From contig NC_060020.1 in the NCBI RefSeq assembly GCF_021134715.1, forward strand, positions 5,518,001 through 5,582,000: a stretch of 64,000 bases of DNA, in the 5' to 3' direction. Made by a program: the position numbers and the translations under genes. Origin of the DNA: Daphnia pulex (lineage: Eukaryota > Arthropoda > Branchiopoda > Diplostraca > Daphniidae). Numbering within the stretch: the stretch's first letter is position 1; each line of letters starts with the position of its first letter. Below the pieces are notes generated by a model that had not been told where the DNA came from, made no database searches, and was given only the letters and a program-made list of their open reading frames with translations. Below are positions 32,404 to 44,973 of the stretch, in pieces.

Positions 32404-35400
32404 CTAAGTGGGACCCGATGACTCTGGTTGCTGTTGACTAACAATTTTGGTTGAGGTGACTCCAGAATCCACCAAGAAGGCCTGCGCTCCTGCCGATTCT
32501 CCTGGAACATGTTGACTTTTCGTTGAACCGGAGAGCGGCGTGTTGCTGCCGCCGTCTTTCGTCGTCGTCGCACTAGAAGGACTAGAGTTGGTAGCAGATG
32601 GGATTATGGTTGACTGTCGTGCTGGTGGCGGTGGCAATGATTTTACGTCGTTCTTGTCCGCGTTGCTGCTAGAGCGGACCAGCCGGGCCGATCTAGACAT
32701 TCGATGGCCCGCCGTCTTAGCCGTCGTAATGCGCGATCCGCCGCTTCTCGTGGTCGCCTCCGATGTCGCTGTTTTAATCGATGATGTGCCCTGGAAGGTG
32801 TCGCCACCCTTTTTCTTCGGCTCGACCGCATCGTCTGCCGTCGGTGAGGCGCGGTGGATTCGATTGGACGATCCGATTCGTCGTTGTTGTTGCGGCTGGT
32901 GATTATGTCTGTGGCGGTGCTGGACAGCTGTGCTGTGCTCGAGATCCACCACCAAGCGCTGCTGAGCGCAGCGAGTATCATACTGACAGCAAACCTTTCC
33001 ATTCTGGATGTGTTTCAATAGTAATCAATGGTAGGAAAAAATTTTAGAATTTGGTTTTTTTGTTTTTCATTTATGAGGCTCATCATCAAAAGTTGGTGCC
33101 CATATTGAGACATGCAAACCTCGTTTTAGGCCTACGAGATCGATAGAGATGGACAGAAGGATAGAGAGAAGAAAGAGTGTGTGCAGCGTGTTAGATGAGA
33201 AAGGTAGAAGATCAGATTAAACATTACCGATTAGTATGAGCGGGAGCAGCGCTGTGACTGCGGCCCAACATTCGTTGGCACATCGGCTCCTGTTATCGCC
33301 GGATCAAACAATCGAGCGTCAACAAAACACAAAAATATTCCATTTGTTAGTGGGACAACAAGCTACTTTCTCAACTTCATTCACAATCTCTTGTTTAGTG
33401 TTTCTTTAGTTTTTTTCATTAAATAGTTGAGTTATTATTTAGGGTTTGGTTATTTGTGCTTCCCAAGGTGTAGGATTTTATTAATTGTTCAAGGTGTGCA
33501 ATTTACTCCAAAGTGTTAAGTTTTTTAATGGAGCAGTTTAAACACTAAAGCGAAACATTCACGCACCTTGCATTTGCAGTTGTTGCAACCGTCTAATCCG
33601 GCAGCCCATTCGGCTCCTTGAGTATAATTTCGACCAAGATGGTGACACCCGAGGGGTTCACCCGATTGACTTGTCGTAAACGAATCTTCAACGGCGCTGC
33701 ACGGATCGCTGTCCGGACAACGTAGGCAGCAATCACCCGGAAGACGAATTGGATGACTACAGTAGACGGGAGGGCATTCCATCGGCCAGCAATCCGTCTC
33801 TCCATGCTACAATAGATTTTTAAAACAAAACCAAAAATGACAGATGAGCTGATCGCCCAACTTAGAAATGGAATTCAATCAATTTACCAGACACTCGCAG
33901 CTTTGGCACTGGTAAATCCATCGCTGTCCGGAATCGAAAATGACATCCGATTTCTCTTGGTGCCGGCATTGCTGCGACTTGCTAGCCCGGCACTGCGGAC
34001 AACACAGTTCGGAATTGGGATGATGAACGACGGTTTGATTCCGGTGAAGGCCGAATTTGGCTGTCGCTTCCAAGTCGTCGGATGAAGAAGAGGAGGATGC
34101 GGGCGGAGAAGAAGAAGAAGAAGTAGAAGTGCAATGGCAAGGCAATTTGGAGCAGGTCACGACGCCCTCCCGACACTGGCAGCTGACGCAAGGACTCTCG
34201 TAAGAAATCCACGTCTCGCCACTTTGGCGGACACCCTCTTCCGTGTGGCAAACTAAATCAAAGAAATCAAAGAAAAATGATCATCTCGATCAAGTAATTG
34301 CCCCACAAAAAAAAAAGAAATGTCAAGTGTCTTTTGATATTATGCAAATAATTCCATACCTAAGCTGCAATTGGGATTGGTGGGCGGACAACGGCACTCG
34401 TAGCTGCCGATCGTGTTGAGGCACTGAGTGTTACCGTGGCAACTGTGCAACCCTTCGGCACACTCGTCTATATCTGTTCCAAGAAGAAGAAGAAGAAAAA
34501 AGAAGAGCGCGTTATTACAAAGAAAAGTGATGGCTGCCAGATCTCTTGGAAAATAATAAAATAAAAAGGAAAAAGGCTGGGCGGGGTAACGAACCTTGAC
34601 AGAGAGCGCCGAGGAAGGTGTCCAGGATATCCTGTCGTGGCGAGCGGAATCCTGGCTTGCAGGCGCAGGCATACCATCCGGGCATGTTACGGCATTCGGA
34701 ATTCAAGTGGCACTGATGGCCCGTCGTTTTGTTGCCCGTCCGCTCGCACTCGTTCACGTCCATCTCGCAATAGTCGCCCTCGAAACCTCGGCGACAAGAG
34801 CACTGGTTGGGACCGACGCATCGACCGCCATTCTGGCACGGTCGATCACACACGGCTGTAAAAAGTGGCAAACCAAAAAGTGGGGGAATTTCGTCAGAAT
34901 GGTTGCGATTTCGTTTCATCAAGACGCTCAGAGACTCCACAAATCTATTCAAATTACGTTCGCATTCGATTCCGTTTCCTCGGTAACCCGGGCGACAGGC
35001 GCACTGATAGGAGCCGGGCGTGTTGAGGCATGTGGCCAGCGTCGGATGGCAGTCGTTGTCCAGTTTGTTAGCGCATTCATCGTACTCGACGCACTCGGTG
35101 CCGTTGTGATGGACGTCGACGGCAGATCCTGGACCCGATCCAAGGTGGTAGTAGCCCGGCAGACAGTCGCAACGATAAGAGCCGGCCGTATTGACACAAA
35201 CCGTATTGGCACCGCAGCGGTGACCTCCCGGACCACCTTCCGTGTCACATTCGTTAATATCTAAATGCCAAAATAATTTTCTTTTTAATGACAAACATCA
35301 GACGGACAGAACAAAAAAAAAGTCATGCGGCAAAAAAAAAATGATGTCGTGCGCCATTCACAGTTGTCATTCGTCAAAATACCACGTCATAAAATATGAT

Positions 35401-38400
35401 GTCAATTATGCAATTAAAACTAAAAAATGAAACACCGTGCTTTGTTCAACGAAGAAGAACGAACCCAAAAGACACCAAGAAGTCATCAGAGGAATGAAAA
35501 TGGGTTAAATTTGAAGATGATCAAGTGCGGAAGAAGAATAAAAAAAGGCCAAACCAAAAATAAAGAAGTGATGGATTTTTGTTTTGTTTTAGCTAGTGAT
35601 TGGAGATCGTGCGGATTCTACACACCGCTAGCCCTTGTGGTGTGAATCAGGGAGCTGTTTTTTTTTTTCATTGTGCAAATACGTACCAGAACAATGTTTG
35701 CCGTCACCGGTGTAGCCGGGCGAACAGTGGCAGGCGTAGGTTGTCTGCAGGTTGATGCACTGCGCACGAGCGTGACAAACGCGATTCGCAGAGGCGCAAT
35801 AATCCACTCCTTTTTTTTTTAAGATTTTATTTTGTTTGGCGTGTTCGTTTTTTGTTTGTTTGTTTTTTCGTGATTTGTCATATAACAACCCATCCACGCA
35901 CGCACCATTTTGATGATGGCCAGGTGGAACGAAGCGAAAATTAGGACGGGGTCAAAAAAAATAAGGAGATAAGGAATCACGAGTGCGTCAATGTGCCATG
36001 TGCGAGAGTTCAGGATCGGGGTGATTCACATGAGGAAAAGGAAAGAAAAAAAAAATAAAATTCGATTGTTAGTAAGGAAAATCATTTCTTGAATCTTTTT
36101 TTTTCTGTTTTTTTTTGTTTGTTTAATCATTTCGTGATTCCGTTCAGTTTAATCCTATAGAAAACGAACGGAATGGCGAGAATTTGTCGTTGTCTTTTTT
36201 TTTGAATTTTGTTTTTGAATTTGTATCTTCAAAAGGGAAGATTAGAATTCGCGAGAGAATGATTGAGTTTACCTGGGCATTGCTGGCAGCACTCGTTGGC
36301 CACGGTGAATTGCTCGGACGGCGGGCAGGAAAGAGCCGGGCAATGGAGCTCAGGGTCCAACGGCCTGCACTGCATCGACCCGTTGAGACATTGACATTCC
36401 AGGCAGTGACGTGGACTCACCCGCTCGCCGTGATCGTAATTCAATCCGCGGAAGTAGCACTGCTCTAAAAGCAACAACAGCAACCAAACGGGACAAAATT
36501 ATCAGAAACATCTCAACATAATCAATATTTCGTGATGGAATTCAGCGCTGCTGCAAGGCATTTTCATTGGCTTCCCAAACGCGTTCCGTTTAGTATAATT
36601 TCTAAGGATCAAATCGACAAGGTCGGATGTCCCCCCAAAACTCTTGTTGTCACGTTAATCTCGTTGTCGCAAAACATCGGGAAACCCGAAAGGTGAAACA
36701 AATATGGGACTTCTATAGTACTTGTGCACGGGAATGTCACACTGAAATCCCGTTTTAGGACACGACTTGACTCGGGGAAGGACTCACCCCGCTCTCAAAA
36801 TATCCCCCCGGGTCCTTCTTATGAAAGCCTTACAAAGCCGAGAGAGATTATCCGGTTTCAACCCCAAAGAGAATATGGCCGATACTTACTTAAGCATGTT
36901 CGGCAGCACTCGCCCGGCAGCTGGACTGGATTACGGCACGGAGTGTCCGGACACTGAACAGGACTGCATGTCACTTGCCCCTTCTAAAAGGCGCCGTACG
37001 ATGAGATCAACCGAAATAAATCCCATCCAAAAAGGTGTAGGAGAAAACCAATCAGGAAAAGGGGAAAAAGAAAGAAGAATGCGGTGTAAGTCATTCGATT
37101 CCAATTCAAATTTCTGCGGTGTTATCAAATATATGTAGGTGGGACTGGAGACTCACGTGGCACGAACACACTTCACAGTCGGAATTCCAACTCGACCCGT
37201 CAGCGTGAACCGTCCCGTTGACACTGCAGGAACGCGGGCAGTCGCACTGTTCCAGTTGCGTCAGCCGCTCTTCGGCGTGTTCCAACTTTTCAGAAAGAAA
37301 AAAGTAGGAGATGAGAGGAGGGTTTTAATTTCACCAGTCGATGACTAATATAGCTGATATTCCTATATATGTTGTACCTTATTGGTCAGATGTTGTAAAG
37401 ATTTCTCGAGTCGGGCAACGACCGATTGGAGACTGTGAAACTCGCCGCAGGTCGGACATTCGGCTTCAGCCGCTGGACATTGCACCAGGTGGCCATTACT
37501 TCCGGCCACTAATTTCACGTCCTGCATAGCTCCCTATATGAAGAGGTAAGCGCAATCCATTGGAATTAATTCCACGCAACTTCTATTAGTTTTAAGATAA
37601 AATCCTACTTTGAATAGGAAATGTTGATCGCCGCGCTGTCCAATCCAGAGCGACATCTTGCCGGGTTTGTTCTGCTCCTGGACAGGAAGCGGCGAGGATT
37701 CCGGAGTAACGGCCGTGTCGGGAATGGCGGCCATCCATCGTCGTTCAACTCGATGGCAATCAACGTAGAGAGAGGCGACGCCACCGCTGACCGTCACGGC
37801 CAGCCGATGCCAAGCGCCGTCGGCCAGCCGGAAATTGAACGTTTCGGTCCGAGGCGCTCCCAGGTGATTGTAGTGCAACCGAATCTCATCCTTGCGGCCT
37901 GAGCTTTGCAATTCTAGAAACCTGCAGCAGCATCGACCAAAGAATGTTAATCAAGTCATGATTAGATAATATTTCATTTCTAATTGGATCTTTGGAAAAG
38001 AAATTCCTTTTGTCTTCACAGCTGAAATAGCATGGCCAACCTTTTAACACATTTTCTATTTTTTTTTTCTTTCATTTAAATAGAGAAATGGATCACGCAA
38101 GGATCAAATTGGAATCCTCAATCAAATTCCCCTTCGGCTGTGAGTTGGGCAGGAGGGAAAGAGTGCGATGCTGGAAGGGTGGGGGGATCGATTTCGGTGA
38201 ATTATTTGGCTGGAGTCTTTCTAGATTCTCAATTTCTTCATCCCCAACAAGAGAAGAATGAGATCCACTCCATTAATTCGAACCAGCTCAGCGGACTCGT
38301 GAGCCGACGAACGAACGGTGATTGTTTTTTTCTTTCGTGAGAATGAATAGGAGAGAAGCAAGAGTTAAACACAAGTCCGGAAATTGAACCTAAAAGAAGC

Positions 38401-41400
38401 CCCAAATGATGAAAGGCACGCGGTTACAACGTCTAATTGGCGGGAGGGGGGGGGTCGATTGAGCGTGTGAAACGAATCCCTCGTGCGCTATGCGAAAATG
38501 ACGTCCAGGTTAATACCGTGTGTGTGTGTGCATTTGGTTTGTTATTGCAGCCAATGGCGGCGGTAGACACCCGTCAAGACGGAGCAGATGAGGATTGAAG
38601 CGCGTCTCTTCTTCTTCTTCGCATTTGGGTTTTTTGGTCGGTCGGAGAGAGAGAGAGAGAAGAAACTTCTCCTTGCTAATATAACAGGATGAACGGGATC
38701 AGCTGACCAGGAAAAGATAAAGAGGGAAAACTGATAAGGCCAAATGGTGTCCTGTGTGCACGCAATGACGTCGGGGGGCGGAGTGAGCCACCCGACTCCC
38801 GATGGCCCGGATAAAATCCTACACCACCCCGTGCAACACCAACAGATTATACTCACCGTTCGTTTCATTAGACCATTCCCTGGGCTCCCTGAGTGTGTAC
38901 ACACACGAGGATGGAGGACGACATTGGAGAAGTGGAAGAAGAAGAAGAAGAAAAGGGAGAGAGAGAGAAATTAAAATTGTTTCTTAGAAAAAGAAAATGG
39001 TGGGGGCATGAAGGAATGCGCAGTTGATCGTAACGAAACGTTATGAGAGATCTAAATCAATCGATCCCGCGGGTGCTCGTTTCCCGCCCGTCCCCAACTT
39101 CTCTCTCAAACAAAGTCGGGAGATTGTAAACTGAAGACTCTTCCGGAGATCCGGACGAGTCTTGTTCACACATTCGAAATCTTTCTTCTTCTTCTTTTAG
39201 TTTAGTTTTTATTTGTTTCTCCGTATCTACTCGAGTAGTATTGAACACCTCGTTGAGCGCCAGAAAAACCAATTATTATTACGGGGGGGAAACCTTGAAT
39301 GGCTCTTTCTTTCTCGCCATATTAACACGTGTGTTTTAATTTGGGATTAAGGAATGGGATGAGACCGACCTAGTGAATCCCTCGGATAGGGAGAAGAGCG
39401 TGCCAACATTGTACGGCTCCTGCCGGACGGCAGCCACGAAGGTGATGTCATGGTGGGATTGGAGCAGTGTCATCACCTTGGCGTAGGAAGTCTCCAATAG
39501 TCGGATGGTCCGATTGTCTCCTGTACAACAAAATAAAAAAAAGGATTAAATTTCTTTCCGAAAAAGACTCGACTACACTACTAATTAATTCACCTGTGAA
39601 ATAGAGAGCAGGTGAAATGCTGTAAGGTCCCGGGGCAACTTCGACGCCCGTCAAATTGAGCCGGACGGCTGCCAACTCGTCCAGAATGTCGATACTGTTT
39701 CTTCCGGCCGTCCAATCCCATCCGGAGGCTGAATTCGTCGTACTCGTCGATTCTGCGCCCGCGTTCAGCAATGAAATAACAAATTAACAAAATCAATTCA
39801 TCGATTCCCTCTTCTGAAATCATCGCAACTTAAATGGAGACGATGCCGAAATGATAAATCATCAACTGCCATAAAACAAAAGCCCAAATCAACTCTTCGG
39901 GAAGGGTGGGGGGGAAGAGTTTGACACGCAAAGTTTTCCAATGAACGCGATTTACAGCGCCATAAGGTGATCGTCGTCCCCCCCCCCCCAGAGTCCCATC
40001 GTGCGTCCAGCGCCGCTCGCTCTTTCAACTTTTTTCTTCTTTTTCTCTCTCACGTCGTTTTATTTATTTTATTTCACTGTCAATTCTGTCTACACCCTTG
40101 GCCTTTCCCCACTAAAAAAAAAAAACCAAAAGGAGGGGGGGGGGATGAACTGTGCAATTAAAAAGAAAATAAGAGAGAGACTGGAAATAGATTAGAACTT
40201 TGCATGAGAGAGAGAGAGAGGCCAGTACGTGACCCCGATGCGTGCGGGCCGCTAGTGTCGACACTATTTGGTCTCTCCCCTATTTCTCTCTCTCTTCTTC
40301 GTGATTTACGTGTGTCTTATTGATTTCAATCTTTTTCGCCGCTATAGTTTTCTTTTTTTTCTTCCCCACTCTTAACTAGCTCTCCACCATTTTATACGCT
40401 CAAAATGCCCAGTGTGTGTGTGTGCACTCGTTTCCGGCTGATGTGTATTCAGACTGATTCAATGTATATAGGGTCGCTTGTCCCTTTTCAACGGACTTGT
40501 CTTTTTCACTCTCCCCAATCACACAAGTCAAACAAAACAAAAAAGAGAAAAAACCTTTTCGTTTCTTTTCTTTTCTTTCTTTTTGGAGTCGACCTACTTT
40601 ATTTGCCCGGTGTCGAAGAAAGAGATAATCAGCAGATAAAAGCGGTGCGCGCAACACTTAACGGAAAAAAAAAAGTTTTTGTGTGCGCCAAGTATTTGAC
40701 GACGGGCCAAAAAGAAACGGGACATTTTTGTTCTTTTCTTTTCTTTCCAGTGGATCCTTTTTTCCCAGGAGAGTGCGTCATCTCGAGACTATGCCACACA
40801 CACACACAAGCGGCTCTTTTTCTTCTTGTTGGCCTCTCGCAACATTATTATCAGCCGACTTGAGTCAATAGCGACCGCGGGGCGGCAAAACATACCGGAT
40901 CGAAAACACATTGCGGTGCGGAAAGAAAAAAAAAGGTTAGAGCTTCAACTAGACGAAAGAAAAACCCTCGACATGTTTAAGACTCTGCTTCTTAGTGATG
41001 TCATCCATCTCTCTCTCTCGTTCAGTCGGGGGGGGGGGAAGGACTTGAAAGCAAATTAAATTGATACATCAGTTATATAAACGTCCATTTTGAAAGGTTT
41101 TTTTGAGACGTCAAAGAGAATGAAAAGAATAGGTCGACCCCCTGCGGGGAAAACAATCACGACATTTGTAGTGACCGAAATCAATGGGCAAAAAACGTCC
41201 GTCCACACAAGACACGATGGATTGCGTGTGTGTGTCGTTGTCGATCCTTTGGCTGGACGTCCGCCTCCTTGTTCTCTCTTGGCACGATATCGCCCACGTC
41301 GATATGTTCACTGGACGTGTAGTTTCTACCCACTACTGCCGTTGAAAATCCCGTCCAACAATCACGACATCCAACCCGACACAGAGAAAAAAAAAAACAA

Positions 41401-42714
41401 CAAACCTAAAAAAGCAGTTGGGGAAAAAATCCTGATTGAGAGTTGAATGAACCAAAAGAAAAAAAAGAAAACCTCCCGAGAAAAAGAAATTCTAAGCCAG
41501 AGAAAAAATTGCGTCATTCTCTCGACTCCCAAGTTTCGACTATTTCCTTTTTTGGTGTTTTCCTTCATTTGAGACAGTCACGAGACGTGTCAATAACACG
41601 TGAAATAACCGTCTCGACTAATGATTTTGGCAAAAGAAAAGGGTCTTCTATACTTTACTGTACGCCGAGCTGGGAAAAGCCGGTCAGATGGGCAATGGGG
41701 TTGGAAAACTCGTTGACGAAGAAGTTTGGACACAGACAGACACAAACGTGCAGAAGGCGCTAGAGAGAAAAAGAGTGAGCTGTCCTTGAGACCATTCATC
41801 TTTTTTGTGTTTTTAGGCTTGTCCGGTTGTAAACATCAAAGGCTATACGGCAGCTGCTGCTGCTGCTTTGCCGGGCTAAGATAAGACCCATCGTCGTGCA
41901 AAGGCCACAGACGGTGGGGGGGTCGTCCTCGTCGACTTTGGTTCATTTCTATTTTTTGTTTCATTAAAAAAGTTTCCGTTTGCATGAAGACGGCGAGCAG
42001 TAGCACAGCAGAAGCTGTTTAATTAGCAGCCCACAGCCAAAGGGGGGGAGAGAGAGATGAACGTTTTTTTCTGGGGCGTGACCAGCGGTTTTTCCCGAGG
42101 TGTCAACGGCTGACAAACCTGCGCTGTGCAGAGAGACTCTTCTCGAAAATGAAAATGAACTCGAGCCAACGGATATATGGGCGGGGGAGGGAGAGAAAAA
42201 AACAAACAAACAAAAACAGAAAACCCGACAAAAAATAACGGACGCGTTGGGGGGTCCCTCATCAAAGTTTCACGATCCTTCCCGTGCCCACCCGAAAAAA
42301 AAAAAATAACTTTTTACATTTTTTTAAATTTCCCGCAAATTCAAACGATAAAAATGACACACCTTTTTTATTGGAATGCCAGAAAAGAAATTTGCATATC
42401 GAACACGCCCATGTTGATCTTCCTACCCCATCCTCGGTGGGGGGTGGGGGTAGACAAATAAGTCTCGCCATTTTTCTTTTTTTGGTGGGAGTGACGGGTT
42501 AAAGGTGAGAATAAGGTGGGGTAATCTTACCTGCAAGGTGAGTGAAGACGGCCAAAACGACGATGGTCAAGACGGTGGTGCAAACTGTCCATGAAGATGT
42601 TGAAGAGGAGGCGACGACTCGTTTGCTGCTGGACGTGTTACCAGTAGTCGTAGTAGTAGTGGCTGAGGCCGGCAACACCAGGAGGAGTGACGGCGAACTT
42701 GTCGGCCAATTCAT
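32404..42714 (-). CDS. NELL1/2-like secreted LamG-VWC-EGF glycoprotein
   Basis: Fifteen exons sum to 3381 nt (1126 residues): 42531-42714, 39594-39752, 39370-39520, 37609-37921, 37378-37533, 37157-37285, 36890-36983, 36273-36464, 35687-35806, 34958-35260, 34595-34855, 34360-34473, 33888-34252, 33567-33806 and 32404-33003. NELL proteins are secreted multimeric ligands that in vertebrates bind Robo-type receptors. Domain order: hydrophobic N terminus; TSPN/LamG-like about residues 75-290 ([54 protein letters not shown]); a short coiled segment ([16 protein letters not shown]); two VWC domains about 340-459; EGF-like domains about 460-725, several with calcium-binding DINEC/DIDEC; two or three VWC domains about 726-935; then a 190-residue Ser/Thr/His/Gln/Arg-rich tail not found in vertebrate NELL. 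Start ATG is at 42712-42714. Confidence 0.95.
39753..42530 (-). other. First NELL intron, simple-sequence-rich
   Basis: About 2.8 kb with poly-A/T, GA, CT and GGGGGG runs (for example near 39980, 40130, 41030) and AC runs near 40800. Antisense and sense open frames here are low-complexity. No nested gene is supported. Confidence 0.6.
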
Positions 42715-43209
42715 TTCCTCGTGTCGACTGGCCGGTCGGCGCGTTGCGCGTTCGTCACCGACACAACACACACGCGCGCACACCCGCCACACGTCAAAAA
42801 GGAAAGAAAATGGAAAAACGAAATCAACGTCCGCAGGCGGAGGCGGAGAAGACCAAAAAAAGAAAAAAAGAAACCACCCAGAAATGAAATTTTTCTCTTT
42901 TTTTCTTTTTTCTTCTTTTTCTTACCCAGGTGAGAAAAACCCCAAAAAAATTTGTTCAAGGGTTTTTATGGAAAGGGTTAGGATTTTTTCTCGGAAAAAA
43001 ATTTAAATGACGTCACTAATAGTTTCTCTTTTTGTGTTCACTTGGTCCCCCCCTTTTTGGAAAATCTTTTTCTTTTTATGGTTGATCACTTTGATGATGA
43101 TTTTGAATCACTTTGCACTTGAACAATTCGAGTTTCAATCAAACGGGACGGGAGCGACGACAATGGAACCGAGCGCAGGATCCAAAAGGGAGCGAATGAT
43201 TGGCTTTTT

Positions 43210-44041
43210 TTATTTAATTTGATTTTTTATTGAATAATAATCCCCCGGAAAACTGGTGTTGAATTCGCTTTTTCGTGTTTGATCGCGCCACATGCACAGC
43301 ACAGCACACTCGTCGGATACGATCTGATGCAAAAGGGCCGCGGCGTCGGGGAGTTCGTCCGGCAGCTGGGGGCGCACTGTCACGTCACAATGTCTTGAAG
43401 ACGATGAGTACGGTGAATAAGTAGTGGAACTCGATCGCACGGCTGGTCCATTTTGGCCGGTGGGTGGGTGTGTATGTGTGTGTGTCTGTGTCTGTGAATG
43501 AAAAACGAGCGGCCACACCAACCCCACGCCACACAAAACCTCTGAACGAGCGCAATGGAGAACCTCGGATTCGATTGGAGGCGATTGAGCAAGGCACACG
43601 CACACTTTTTAGCACTGGCACTCTTGATTGGGTCGACTATTATTCAGCTGCTGCTGCTGCTGGACGGCCGCAGAGGAGGATAGAGTGGATGCGGGGCGCA
43701 CCGTTGGTGAGGCTCGACAGGCGTGAAATGGGCGGCCAATGATGAAAACGCCACCGAGCGGTTTGTACTTGAACGGCTTCATCTTCCCGCCATGCGGAAG
43801 AGCATCGAGGGTCTGAATCGAGACTGAGGCCAAAGGAGAATCACTGCCGCCGCAGCCGTGGTAGTGGTGGTGGTGGTGGTGACTCAACGCCGCCTCGCAG
43901 GTCCTTGTGACTGCCGCCGTTGCCGCCGCAGCTCTTTTGGCTCCTCCCGCTCCTCCTGCCAATTGCACCCGCCTTGACGACGCTAATGATGGACAGCGGA
44001 TCGGGTAGCGCCGCATCACCATCGCACCATCGTTTCCTGTA
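43210..44041 (-). other. Candidate coding exon(s) upstream of NELL, unknown protein
   Basis: A good acceptor (GT-rich tract, GTTACAG at 44042) precedes a minus-strand frame open to a single stop near 43609, with balanced composition, a His run (HHHHHHYH), a segment KMKPFKYKPLGGVFIIGRPF and a Gln run. The same frame is open again from about 43605 to TAA near 43210 (PDELPDAAALLHQIVSDECA), followed at once by AATAAA words on the minus strand. It could be a small gene ending just upstream of NELL or part of the NELL 5' UTR. No family was recognised; overall support is weak. Confidence 0.22.
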
Positions 44042-44940
44042 ACGCACACACACCAAATGGATTTAACAATAAATTTTCGGGAAACATTGAACGACGACCC
44101 GGCAATGTCGCCCTTTACATTCCTCTACACAGCCTAATATGAATCATGTCCAAACATTATTTAGGCCTGAGACTAGTCATAATAACAGCACACACTGGCA
44201 TATTTCTACAGGGAAAGTAGTTTTTCGTTTAGTTAAATAGCTTGGTGCTCTAGAGCCAGAGGCATGCGACTAACATAATCATAAAAGTCAACTTCTTCCG
44301 ATTTTCGTGTTCAGACCGTTTTTCTTTTTACCCGAACACGACTTCTGCACACAGGGGAAAAAAAGTTTTCCTTTTCCGATTGTGTTACTTTCGGATGGCC
44401 AATGGGACATTAGCGTCGGAACGGGCAGCTATTATCGCTCAGGGCTCACCTCATCTGAGTCGAGAGAGAGGCCCCCGGAATCTCACCTACGCACCAAGTG
44501 TCACAGAACTATGTCGAATCGACTAGACGAATAGAGTCCATAGGTTTTTCCGGGTGGGCTCTGTGTGTATTAGTTTCATTCGAGTCTTTTTCAAGTTCAG
44601 TTTTTTTTTTTTATCTTTTTTTTAATTCACGTGATGTTAAAACTCTTTTTTTTTCGAGGTGCTAAAAGACGCCAAAAAAAGAATTTTATAAAAATAAAAT
44701 GAATCCCGAATTTATCAATTTTTATCTCTTCCAGGAAAAAACGGAATTGGTTGTTTTTGGTTATTTTAAAAAAAGATTTTTTCGGGAACGATGGAGCAGC
44801 CGATAATAAGTTGTGTATGTCTAGCCTTGGTGGCGAAATGGTTGGTGGCGGCGCGAGCGCGTGATATGTTGATCGACTGGTCGGCGGCCGCGGCCAAATA
44901 GCATCTCACCAAGGCGGTCTTCATGTTATTTTTATCAATT

Positions 44941-44973
44941 TCTTCTTCTTCTTCTTCTTCTTCTTCTTCTTTT
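44941..44973. repeat. (TTC)n microsatellite
   Basis: About ten uninterrupted TTC/TCT trinucleotides, in noncoding sequence upstream of the NELL-like gene. Confidence 0.95.

Noticed and set aside
34596-35264. 222-codon plus-strand open frame
   Set aside because: It is antisense to confident EGF exons of the NELL gene and arises from their codon use.
42542-43006. 154-codon plus-strand open frame
   Set aside because: Antisense to the first NELL exon, then low-complexity Lys/Phe runs.
43715-43800. Segment LGGVFIIGRPF resembles the start of the PAX paired domain (LGGVFVNGRPLP)
   Set aside because: Residues on either side do not follow the paired-domain pattern and no recognition helices are present, so I treat it as chance.
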